From positions 1 through 5,156 of the forward strand of contig JAKAAL010000406.1 in NCBI GenBank assembly GCA_021802375.1: a stretch of DNA of 5,156 nt, written 5' to 3'. Position 1 is the stretch's first letter, and every line of letters begins with the position of its first letter. Shown here one piece after another: positions 1 to 5,156 of the stretch. Below the pieces are notes generated by a model that had not been told where the DNA came from, ran no database searches, and saw only the letters and a list, made by a program, of their open reading frames with translations. This DNA comes from Bacillota bacterium (GTDB lineage: Bacteria; Bacillota_E; Sulfobacillia; Sulfobacillales; Sulfobacillaceae). A program made the position numbers and the translations under genes.

Positions 1-243
1 CATGCGGTCATACCACATGTTTAGGGCAGCCGCGCCCCCCGTGGAAAAGCCCAATCCGACCAGAGTGTACATGGTTAAATGCCACGACGGCAAGCGACCA
101 AGGGCGACTATCATCGCACTAAATCCAGTAAATAACAACAACGCCATAATCCGGGGTTTAGTCAGCGCTATCAAGTCAGCGACCGCTCCACCCACATTCC
201 CGCCTACGCCTGCCCCTACCCCTTGCCTGGGTGCCGCCTGCAT
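1..243 (-). CDS. ctaB: Protoheme IX farnesyltransferase (heme O synthase), N-terminal part
   Basis: Integral membrane enzyme of the UbiA superfamily that transfers a farnesyl group to protoheme IX to make heme O, the precursor of heme A. Only the first 81 residues are inside the window; the rest lies beyond the left edge. Residues 26-31 (ALTKPR) match the conserved start of the first membrane helix of CtaB/COX10, followed by a hydrophobic segment and a second one ending in GGAAALNMWYDR at 69-80. N75 and D79 fit the first prenyl-diphosphate/Mg binding motif (NxxxDxxxD); the last Asp would fall just outside. Residue 81 is Met where many homologues have the middle Asp of DRDID. The ATG at 243 is chosen because an in-frame TGA lies 6 codons upstream and a moderate Shine-Dalgarno-like AAGTGGTG precedes it. 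The N-terminal ~24 residues are Gly/Ala rich and not conserved. Family assignment is firm despite truncation. Confidence 0.9.
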   Translation of the reverse strand, partial: MQAAPRQGVGAGVGGNVGGAVADLIALTKPRIMALLLFTGFSAMIVALGRLPSWHLTMYTLVGLGFSTGGAAALNMWYDRM

Positions 244-299
244 GTCATCACCACTTTCTCAGCTTCCACAACGTATCGAAACCGTGCTAGCTGCTTCAC

Positions 300-328
300 A
301 GTATATCCCTGATTTAGCGTGCTATCGA
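300..328 (-). promoter_or_regulatory. Candidate sigma-A promoter for ctaB
   Basis: On the minus strand a -35-like TCGATA (328-323, 4/6 to consensus) and a -10-like TATACT (305-300, 5/6) are separated by exactly 17 nt. Transcription would start near 293, giving a leader of about 50 nt before the ctaB ATG. The site lies in the 103-bp gap between the MFS gene and ctaB. I see no convincing terminator in that gap, so ctaB may also be reached by read-through from ctaA and the MFS gene. Confidence 0.5.
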
Positions 329-346
329 GCATCTTGGCGCGAGAGG

Positions 347-1687
347 CTACGCGTCCGAGGTGGAGACCGCTTCCCCCACCGTCATCGCATGCACGGGGAC
401 CAGGGCGAAGGCCATAATGGCTAACAGAGACGCCAGAGCCACTTCACCGTACATTCCTGAAAAGCCGTGAAACGCCGTGCGGGCCATGGTTAACAAGATC
501 GGGCCAGCGGCAATACCCACTGACCGAAATACGGCCATTAAAGACAAGGCTTCCGCTGACTGTTCCGCTCGATACAGGTCGAGGCCCATGCGGTTTAAGG
601 GTGCGCCCATGGTAAAGGCCGTGCCGATCCCCAAAAACACCATCGCAACCAGAAAACGCGACCACACCAGCGGCGTCCACGCCAATAGCGCTCCCCCGCA
701 TGCGGCGGCAAGGAGCCCCATGATCAAGACTCGCCGGGGTCCAATGCGATCGACCAGCATCCCTCCTGCCCCCGCTAACACGGCGCCGGCTAGGGCAGCC
801 GGCATCAGCGCAAATCCCGAGGCCAAGATGCCCAAGTGCAGCGCCTCTTGCGCATATGCGGGCACGAACACCGCCGAGGCCATATCTAATCCGACCAGAC
901 CTGCACCGATCATCACCAGCATGCCCGCCCGGTTCGCCAGGGGGCGCCCGTCGACAAAGGGAACCTGAGCGCGATGTTGGCGACGAACAAACCAAAAAAC
1001 CGCCCCACCCGCCAACACCAAAAACGCTAGGCGTTGACCCAGGCCGCTGCTGGAAATAGCCAATAGGGAAAAGGCTAACATTAGGGAAAAACTGGCGCCT
1101 CCTTGCCAGTCAGGGATGCCCCGCCCGAGCGCCGCGACGGAGGCAGGCAGTCGTCGAAGGGACAGCAAGGCCACGACGGCCAGGGGCACGTTGATGAGAA
1201 AAACGGCTGGCCAACCCAGAAACTGAGTAAGCGCGCCACCCAGATTGGGTCCAATGATACTAGCAAGACCAAACACGGCGCCAAACATCCCTAAAGCCAT
1301 TCCCCGCTTGTTGGCCGGGAATTGGCCTAGCCCTTCGGCTTGGGCATTAGGATATACGGCTCCAGCCCCTGCTCCTTGGAGAGAACGTGCTAAAAGAAAG
1401 ACCGTCAAATTCGGGGAAAAAGCCGCGACCACCGAAGCGAGACCAAAGAGGGCTACACCCAGACCGAAAATGCGGCGATGACCGAGGCGGTCGCCGAGAG
1501 CACCGAAGAGCGCCGTGGCCGCGACATAGGCCACGGAATAGGCCGTGATCGTCCATGCGGTCACCCCCAGCGTAACGTGAAAGTTGGCCGCGATCACGCG
1601 AAACGCTGGACCCAACACATTGGTGTCTAAGGCTCCAATAAAAACTCCAAGTAAATAGATGCTCAAAACTCGGTAGTTGACACGCAT
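347..1687 (-). CDS. MFS transporter, DHA2 (EmrB/QacA-like) drug:H+ antiporter type
   Basis: Predicted inner-membrane proton-driven exporter of 446 residues; the substrate cannot be read from sequence. Seen: TM1 with LDTNVLGPAF (20-29, the DHA2 motif around Asp21), motif A G62..GDRLGHRR72 in the loop after TM2, motif B around R101/Q104/G105, and the antiporter motif C at 136-151 ending GPNLGG. FLINVP (163-168) and the DW-x-G pair (D193, W194, G196) before the extra central helices are typical of DHA2 proteins. I count about 14 hydrophobic segments, as expected for DHA2, although the protein is somewhat shorter than the usual 470-510. The start ATG is preceded by GGAGG (1699-1695) at 7 nt spacing. 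That RBS lies inside the last codons of ctaA, whose stop is only 3 nt upstream, so the two are almost certainly co-transcribed and probably translationally coupled. Its position between ctaA and ctaB is unusual. Confidence 0.9.
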   Translation of the reverse strand: MRVNYRVLSIYLLGVFIGALDTNVLGPAFRVIAANFHVTLGVTAWTITAYSVAYVAATALFGALGDRLGHRRIFGLGVALFGLASVVAAFSPNLTVFLLARSLQGAGAGAVYPNAQAEGLGQFPANKRGMALGMFGAVFGLASIIGPNLGGALTQFLGWPAVFLINVPLAVVALLSLRRLPASVAALGRGIPDWQGGASFSLMLAFSLLAISSSGLGQRLAFLVLAGGAVFWFVRRQHRAQVPFVDGRPLANRAGMLVMIGAGLVGLDMASAVFVPAYAQEALHLGILASGFALMPAALAGAVLAGAGGMLVDRIGPRRVLIMGLLAAACGGALLAWTPLVWSRFLVAMVFLGIGTAFTMGAPLNRMGLDLYRAEQSAEALSLMAVFRSVGIAAGPILLTMARTAFHGFSGMYGEVALASLLAIMAFALVPVHAMTVGEAVSTSDA

Positions 1688-1690
1688 CCG

Positions 1691-2647
1691 TTATCCTCCA
1701 ATCGGCCGATCGCGACCTCGTTCCCAAGGGCTGAGACTCATCGTCTGGGGCATCGCCTGCCACGCCAGCATGCATTCGGCCGAAAACAACCACATCATCC
1801 CAGCTACGTGAATCATGAACGAGGTCGTGGACGAATGACTCAAGGCCACATATGCTCCACTCAGCGATTGTAAGACCACTAAGGCAACGATGGTGGCGCT
1901 GGTGCGATAAAGATCTGGGAACAGCCTTCGCCGTTTCCGAATTTGCAAGAAGACCGAAACCGATAGACCCGCTAGCATCAGGGCAGCCACCCGGTGGCCA
2001 AAGTCCACCATCTCCGCCCCGCCTAAAGGGATCCAGCGCGACCGGCAGAGCGGCCAGCCCCCACAGGCGAGGCCATCGCCTAAAAAGGCTACGTAGGCGG
2101 AGTAATACACCACCCCATAGGTAAAGACTAACAGCGTCCAAATCTGTCGGCGAATAGGGCGGACTTCGCGGCTTTGGAGCTCTCGGCCCCATGAATTCGG
2201 CCGCCGTCCCAAAGTCAGGGCCAACAAAAAGAATCCCGAAAGGGCCAACAACGAACAACCAAAATGAAACGCCAGGACCCAACTGGGATTGACAAAGACC
2301 ACCGCCAAAGCCCCGAGCGCCGCTTGGATGGCCACGAAAGCAAGTCCCATCGCCACCCACCACCGCACCCCTGGCCGCCAGGATTGCGACCTAAGCGCCC
2401 ATATCCCGGTGAAAACCGTGAGAATGACCGCCAGCATTACGATCCCGCGATGGCCAAATTCTACCGCTCGCTGAAGGTTCCACTGACTAGGCACGAGGTG
2501 TCCGCTGCAAAGCGGCCACTCGGCGCCACATCCAAGGGCCGAGCCCGTATGGGTGTCCAGAAAACCCATCAAATTCACCAAAAACACCATTCCCACCGTG
2601 CTCCAGGCCATGCGCCTGAGCCAGGGCGGCGCTGCCGAACCGTCCAT
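1691..2647 (-). CDS. ctaA: Heme A synthase (heme O monooxygenase)
   Basis: Eight-helix membrane enzyme that oxidises the C8 methyl of heme O to a formyl group, giving heme A for aa3/caa3 oxidases. The 318-residue protein has the duplicated four-helix architecture of CtaA/COX15. First half: Cys40 and Cys47 in C-G-A-E-W-P-L-C (the extracytoplasmic disulfide pair of the Bacillus type), catalytic Glu63 and His66 in EFGHR, and His128 in HFGCS. Second half: Cys195 and Cys201 in CGGWPLC, His218 in DFGHR and His280 in IHVAG. All four heme-ligand histidines and the essential Glu are therefore present, so it should be active. The ATG at 2647 follows an AGAGGGAG purine run about 3 nt upstream. It sits 104 bp downstream of the DUF420 gene and 3 nt upstream of the MFS gene. 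The C-terminal tail after about residue 300 is polar and not conserved. Confidence 0.95.
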   Translation of the reverse strand: MDGSAAPPWLRRMAWSTVGMVFLVNLMGFLDTHTGSALGCGAEWPLCSGHLVPSQWNLQRAVEFGHRGIVMLAVILTVFTGIWALRSQSWRPGVRWWVAMGLAFVAIQAALGALAVVFVNPSWVLAFHFGCSLLALSGFFLLALTLGRRPNSWGRELQSREVRPIRRQIWTLLVFTYGVVYYSAYVAFLGDGLACGGWPLCRSRWIPLGGAEMVDFGHRVAALMLAGLSVSVFLQIRKRRRLFPDLYRTSATIVALVVLQSLSGAYVALSHSSTTSFMIHVAGMMWLFSAECMLAWQAMPQTMSLSPWERGRDRPIGG

Positions 2648-2681
2648 GCTCTCCCTCTTTCCGTTCTGCCAAAAGCTCGTC

Positions 2682-2722
2682 TATATCCGAATTACTTTTT
2701 TCCAAAATTTGTTCCGGATATA
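2682..2722. repeat. 8-bp inverted repeat in the ctaA leader, possible operator
   Basis: Perfect arms TATATCCG (2682-2689) and CGGATATA (2715-2722) are separated by 25 nt, in the 104-bp gap between DUF420 and ctaA. On the minus strand the ctaA-proximal arm contains GGATATAGA, where TATAGA could be a weak -10 with a poor TTTGGA -35 at 15 nt. No known regulator is recognised; the loop is too long for a strong terminator and no T-run follows. Confidence 0.3.
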
Positions 2723-2751
2723 CCAGCAAAAGCGGAGAGTGAGATCGCGTT

Positions 2752-3210
2752 CTAGTGAAACAGCACCTGGATTAGACTGGTCGTGCTCGCTCCAGAGGGA
2801 AACATCACAAACAACATCAAAAAAACGGCTAAGCCGCTCGCGGCAGACAAAAACCATAAAACGGCAGTCCAGGGAGCAACCTTGCGATGTTTTCTGAATC
2901 GGCGTCGAAAGGCCCAGCGCAGAGTAATGACCCCTAAAACGGCCGCCAGAGTAGCCAAGGTAACATGCACCTGCAAGAACGTCTGGTAGCCGGCTGCATA
3001 TTTGTGAGGCCCACCGTACAACATATCGCCAATCATGAAGGTGCTAAAAACGTAACTCAAGAAAAAAGCCCCACCGAATCCCGCCCCAAGCAACATCATG
3101 CGGCGATGAGCACGAATGTGGCGATGGCGAATTTGGTACCATCCGACCGCAATCGACAGTGCGCTCGCAAGCATCAAGCACTCGCTAATCAAATTCCATA
3201 CGAAATGCAC
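2752..3210 (-). CDS. DUF420 membrane protein, CtaM-like cytochrome oxidase maturation factor
   Basis: Small integral membrane protein of 152 residues with four hydrophobic segments (about 7-25, 39-60, 78-97, 114-137). It matches the DUF420 family (Bacillus YozB, staphylococcal CtaM), whose characterised staphylococcal member is needed for a functional aa3-type oxidase. Visible family-type landmarks are H35 in HRRMM after the first helix, SYV (52-54) in the second, H82 in the third, and KHRKxAPWT (107-115) before the last helix, with SG at 125-126. The start is GTG: GAGGAG (3222-3217) stands 6 nt upstream, and the next in-frame ATG (residue 13) would cut into the first helix. It is the first gene of the ctaA cluster, downstream of the ferredoxin terminator, so it needs its own promoter in 3211-3292; I see no good consensus there. 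The biochemical role of the family is not settled, so function here rests on family and neighbourhood. Confidence 0.85.
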   Translation of the reverse strand: MHFVWNLISECLMLASALSIAVGWYQIRHRHIRAHRRMMLLGAGFGGAFFLSYVFSTFMIGDMLYGGPHKYAAGYQTFLQVHVTLATLAAVLGVITLRWAFRRRFRKHRKVAPWTAVLWFLSAASGLAVFLMLFVMFPSGASTTSLIQVLFH

Positions 3211-3216
3211 GCTAAT

Positions 3217-3222
3217 CTCCTC
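3217..3222 (-). promoter_or_regulatory. Ribosome binding site fixing the GTG start of the DUF420 gene
   Basis: The minus strand reads GAGGAG followed by 6 nt and GTG. This decides the start in favour of GTG at 3210. A second purine block, GGGAGG, lies further upstream at 3232-3227. Confidence 0.75.
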
Positions 3223-3292
3223 GACACCTCCCGGTCCAATGTCCTGACCACCTGCAAGTCAGCTTAGTCTTAAGCATAGCAGAGCAGCATCT

Positions 3293-3322
3293 TGAAAAAA
3301 AGATGAGCCCTACGGCTCATCT
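3293..3322 (-). terminator. Rho-independent terminator downstream of the ferredoxin gene
   Basis: A perfect 9-bp stem, AGATGAGCC (3301-3309) paired with GGCTCATCT (3314-3322), closes a 4-nt loop. Read on the minus strand it runs directly into TTTTTTT (3301-3295), the U-tract of an intrinsic terminator. It begins 38 nt past the ferredoxin stop codon. On the plus strand no T-run follows the hairpin, so it should act in one direction only. It separates the ferredoxin transcript from the DUF420-ctaA cluster. Confidence 0.9.
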
Positions 3323-3360
3323 GCTTGAACGTCTGTTGGCCACATCAATCCTGGCCATGG

Positions 3361-3654
3361 CTAAATCGAGCGACCAGGACCCTCGGTAAAGTACTTCTCG
3401 TTTATCGAAATAGCCTCTTCAAATTCTTCCGGCAGCTCTTCGACCATGAAGATTGCCTCCACTGGGCATTCAGGAACACACGCCCCACAGTCGATGCACA
3501 CGTTGGGATCAATATACAGCTGGTCCGCCGCCTCGAATGCCTCGTCTCCATCGATGTCTTTCGCCGGATGAATGCAATCCACCGGGCAGACCAGGACGCA
3601 GCTTTGATCTTTGGTGTCGACACAACGATTGGTAATTACATGGGGCACAAACAT
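3361..3654 (-). CDS. 7Fe ferredoxin (one [3Fe-4S] and one [4Fe-4S] cluster), FdxA-like
   Basis: Soluble low-potential electron carrier of 97 residues. The cysteines follow the seven-iron pattern: C11-x7-C19-x3-C23-P near the N terminus and C53-x2-C56-x2-C59-x3-C63-P further on. By analogy with Azotobacter FdI and actinobacterial FdxA, C11, C19 and C63 would hold the [3Fe-4S] cluster and C23, C53, C56 and C59 the [4Fe-4S] cluster; C27 in PVDC is the usual extra Cys. The C-terminal part (about 71-97) aligns in style with the acidic tail of FdxA proteins. Compared with short FdxA proteins, the link between the cysteine groups (29-45) is about 11 residues longer and acidic. The ATG follows GAAAGGA (3666-3660) with 5 nt spacing. 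It has its own candidate promoter and terminator, so it is probably monocistronic. Redox partners are not shown by context. Confidence 0.93.
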   Translation of the reverse strand: MFVPHVITNRCVDTKDQSCVLVCPVDCIHPAKDIDGDEAFEAADQLYIDPNVCIDCGACVPECPVEAIFMVEELPEEFEEAISINEKYFTEGPGRSI

Positions 3655-3724
3655 CCCCGTCCTTTCATCTCATCAGCTCCACCTTAAGCGACGCTCGAGG
3701 GACGCCAGAGGCAATATCTAAATT

Positions 3725-3753
3725 AGTGTAGCGCCACCCGCGTCCGCTCGCAA
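3725..3753 (-). promoter_or_regulatory. Candidate sigma-A promoter for the ferredoxin gene
   Basis: On the minus strand TTGCGA (3753-3748, 4/6 to consensus) and TACACT (3730-3725, 4/6) are separated by exactly 17 nt. Transcription would start near 3718, with a leader of about 64 nt. A second -35-like TTGACC lies further upstream but is badly spaced. Confidence 0.5.
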
Positions 3754-3783
3754 CTCTTCTGGTCAATTCACCTGCGAAATAGC

Positions 3784-3815
3784 TAGACGGGTGACGAATG
3801 GTCGGAAACCGTCTA
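3784..3815. repeat. 7-bp inverted repeat overlapping the menA-like promoter, possible operator
   Basis: Arms TAGACGG (3784-3790) and CCGTCTA (3809-3815) are perfect inverted copies with 18 nt between them. The left arm abuts the -35 hexamer and the right arm overlaps the first bases of the -10. This arrangement would suit a dimeric repressor, but a 7-bp match can arise by chance and no regulator is recognised. Confidence 0.3.
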
Positions 3816-3819
3816 CAAT
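3791..3819 (+). promoter_or_regulatory. Candidate sigma-A promoter for the prenyltransferase gene
   Basis: GTGACG (3791-3796, 4/6 to TTGACA) and TACAAT (3814-3819, 5/6 to TATAAT) are separated by 17 nt. Transcription would start near 3826, leaving a leader of about 55 nt before the ATG at 3881. It is back to back with the ferredoxin promoter; the two -35 elements are 37 nt apart. Confidence 0.6.
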
Positions 3820-3868
3820 TAGGTCAGTCCATCCATACATTACTGGCAGAGACCCGTGTTTCGCAAAT

Positions 3869-3876
3869 GGGAGGAG
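3869..3876 (+). promoter_or_regulatory. Ribosome binding site fixing the prenyltransferase start
   Basis: GGGAGGAG stands 4 nt before the ATG at 3881 (GGAGG core to ATG is 6 nt). It supports this start over the in-frame GTG at 3791, which lies in the promoter and would add 30 residues unlike the family. Confidence 0.85.
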
Positions 3877-3880
3877 TTCT

Positions 3881-4753
3881 ATGAAAAACTGGTTGGAGGC
3901 GGCCCGCCCTTTTTCCTTAACGGCAGCCATCATTCCTGTGTTAGTGGGCCTAGCCCTGGCTTTGAGCCAGCATCACTCGTTTAATCTGCTCAATTTTGTC
4001 GTCGTATTGGCAGGAGGGGTGTTGCTACAGGTCGGCACCAACATGATAAATGACGGCTATGACTACCGCCGCGGCGTGGATACCCCGTTAACCCCGCGCG
4101 CCAGCCGCGTGGTCATTGACGGTCGCCTTCCGGCGGCCGCGGTGATCCGCGGGGGGCTTGTCGTCTTTGCCATCGCCTTGGTTTTAGGCATTATCCTCGC
4201 CGTGCGGGTTGGTTCGATCATTTTGATTCCCGTGGTCATTGGCATCCTCTTGGGATGGGGCTATACCGCCCCCCCTCTGGAATACAAATATCGAGCGCTG
4301 GGTATCCCTGTGGTGTTTCTTACCATGGGCCCTTTAATGACCTGGGCATCGTATCTAGGCAACGGAGGGCACGCGTTTTGGTTGCCCTGTTTAGTGGCTT
4401 TGCCCGTAGCCTTTTTGGTCGCCGCCATCATGCATGCCAATGACCTCCGCGATATTGACGATGATGCTAGCGCCCGGGTGCGCACGATTAGCGGAGCCGT
4501 AGGCTTCCCCGTAGCGCGCAGGCTTTATGATGCGATGCTCCTGCTTCCCTATATTGTGGTGCTGTTGGCAGTGCTCAGCGGAGTCATCAGCGCATTTTCC
4601 TTACTGGCCTTTTTGACCCTTCCCTTCGCGTGGAAGAACTTCAACCTGGCTCGCCAATCGGGGCGGGACCATTTAGCTACCTTGGATCAGGGCACGGCCA
4701 AACTTCACCTCTTATTTGGTCTCCTATTTGCCATTGGGCTCGTCGTCCTTTGA
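3881..4753 (+). CDS. menA: UbiA-family prenyltransferase, MenA-like (1,4-dihydroxy-2-naphthoate polyprenyltransferase)
   Basis: Membrane enzyme of 290 residues that most likely attaches a polyprenyl chain to 1,4-dihydroxy-2-naphthoate, giving demethylmenaquinone. ARPFSL (8-13) opens the first helix as in MenA. The first Asp-rich motif is N54-x2-N57-D58-x2-D61-Y-x2-G65-x-D67, followed by a PRASR-type loop (72-76). YTAPPLEYKYRALG (128-141) and GPLM (150-153) are typical of MenA-type members, and the second Asp-rich motif is N187-D188-x2-D191-x-D193-x-D195. At 142, after RALG, there is Ile where many MenA proteins have Glu or Asp. The remainder is hydrophobic, consistent with about nine helices. 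Length is close to the roughly 300 residues of the family. Its stop TGA shares a base with the next gene's ATG. An alternative is a prenyltransferase of the futalosine route (MqnP) or another UbiA member, which cannot be excluded without the other pathway genes. Confidence 0.82.
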   Translation: MKNWLEAARPFSLTAAIIPVLVGLALALSQHHSFNLLNFVVVLAGGVLLQVGTNMINDGYDYRRGVDTPLTPRASRVVIDGRLPAAAVIRGGLVVFAIALVLGIILAVRVGSIILIPVVIGILLGWGYTAPPLEYKYRALGIPVVFLTMGPLMTWASYLGNGGHAFWLPCLVALPVAFLVAAIMHANDLRDIDDDASARVRTISGAVGFPVARRLYDAMLLLPYIVVLLAVLSGVISAFSLLAFLTLPFAWKNFNLARQSGRDHLATLDQGTAKLHLLFGLLFAIGLVVL

Positions 4754-5156
4754 TGACAACGAACACCCGCACCCTCCGTTGGCTTCTCGTGGTTCCGGTG
4801 GTCCTTTGGATTATTGTCTTTGCCTGGAAGCCACTTCCCTTCTGGGACCTCATGGTGCCCTCCATGGCCATATTGCTGATTTTGGCCGTCCTCCTTCGAG
4901 GCTCGGCGTTTAAATTGGAGCGTCCCACCGGGTTCGATGTGCTGAGCGGGATCGGGTCGGCCGCTGTCCTCTATGGCGTCTTTAAGCTGGGTAGTATCAT
5001 CGCTCCGCTCATCTTGCCTGGCGCCCAGACGGATATTGGTGGCGTATACGGCATGACCTCATCGATATCCCCGGTTTTGATCTCCTGCTTTCTCTTGTTC
5101 ATCATCGGCCCCGCTGAGTCCCTATTCTGGCAAGGCACGGTCCAAGCGACATGGAT
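4753..5156 (+). CDS. CPBP-like intramembrane protein with degenerate catalytic motif, N-terminal part
   Basis: The first 134 residues are inside the window; the gene continues past the right edge. Hydrophobic segments lie at about 10-25, 34-48, 63-88 and 107-120. Residues 119-131 (GPAESLFWQGTVQ) closely resemble motif 1 of the CPBP (Abi/CAAX-like) glutamic endopeptidases, normally G-P-x-E-E-x-F-W-R-G-x-x-Q. Here the second Glu is Ser123 and the Arg is Gln127, so the catalytic E-E-x3-R signature is broken while the surrounding residues are kept. Motifs 2 and 3 (FxxxH and the later His/Asn) would be off-window. The ATG overlaps the prenyltransferase stop (TGATG) and I see no Shine-Dalgarno sequence before it, so translation probably depends on coupling. 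Codon use looks like that of its neighbour. Family assignment is moderate because it rests on one altered motif; function is unknown. Confidence 0.65.
   Translation, partial: MTTNTRTLRWLLVVPVVLWIIVFAWKPLPFWDLMVPSMAILLILAVLLRGSAFKLERPTGFDVLSGIGSAAVLYGVFKLGSIIAPLILPGAQTDIGGVYGMTSSISPVLISCFLLFIIGPAESLFWQGTVQATW

Noticed and set aside
2..424. 140-codon plus-strand open frame at the left edge
   Set aside because: It is antisense to ctaB and the MFS end, has low-complexity Pro/Thr/Ala content and no recognisable domain.
1347..2363. Long open frame of 338 codons on the minus strand across the ctaA/MFS junction
   Set aside because: It overlaps two well-recognised genes in another frame and its translation is rich in Arg, Ser, Gly and Pro with no family resemblance; a GC-driven shadow frame.
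2264..2755. 163-codon plus-strand open frame opposite ctaA
   Set aside because: It is antisense to conserved ctaA sequence, including the catalytic motifs, and the translation is basic and unlike a protein family.
3262..3275. Small hairpin GCTTA-GTCT-TAAGC upstream of the DUF420 gene
   Set aside because: Only a 5-bp A/T-rich stem with no T-run; too weak to call a terminator or riboswitch.
3773..3865. TGCGAAA / TTTCGCA 7-bp inverted repeat flanking the prenyltransferase promoter
   Set aside because: The arms are 79 nt apart and do not line up with promoter elements; a 7-bp match over this distance is expected by chance.
3791..3880. Upstream in-frame GTG start giving the prenyltransferase 30 extra residues
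   Set aside because: That GTG coincides with the -35 hexamer, the extra residues are polar and unlike MenA N termini, and a strong RBS precedes the ATG at 3881.

Overview
The window looks like a chromosomal segment of an aerobic, menaquinone-using bacterium. It carries three membrane proteins for heme A and aa3/caa3-type cytochrome oxidase biogenesis (DUF420/CtaM-like, CtaA, CtaB), a 7Fe-type ferredoxin, and a MenA-like prenyltransferase. Strong GGAGG-type ribosome binding sites and this gene mix suggest a Firmicutes-type organism, possibly a Sulfobacillus- or Alicyclobacillus-like acidophile. That placement is inference from protein flavour, not a database result.

Minus-strand block (1-3654), in transcription order. 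A short 7Fe ferredoxin gene (3361-3654) has its own candidate promoter (3725-3753) and a clear intrinsic terminator (3293-3322), so it is probably a single-gene transcript. Then follow the DUF420 protein (2752-3210, GTG start), heme A synthase ctaA (1691-2647), an MFS transporter of DHA2 type (347-1687) only 3 nt after ctaA, and the first 81 codons of heme O synthase ctaB (1-243, running off the left edge), which has a good candidate promoter of its own (300-328). CtaB farnesylates protoheme to heme O and CtaA oxidises heme O to heme A. DUF420/CtaM-like proteins help mature aa3-type oxidases. The oxidase subunit genes may lie beyond the left edge.

Plus-strand block (3881-5156). A UbiA/MenA-family prenyltransferase is preceded by a good candidate promoter (3791-3819) and a strong RBS. 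Its stop codon overlaps the start of a membrane protein that runs off the right edge. That protein resembles the CPBP (CAAX-like) intramembrane protease family but has a degraded first catalytic motif. The 226-bp gap between ferredoxin and prenyltransferase is a divergent promoter region.

No tRNA, rRNA, CRISPR array, insertion sequence or phage gene was seen. The window is mostly ordinary respiratory-chain assembly. The points most worth checking are the transporter inserted between the two heme-modifying enzymes, the motif-degenerate CPBP-like protein coupled to the prenyltransferase, and two inverted repeats at promoter positions.
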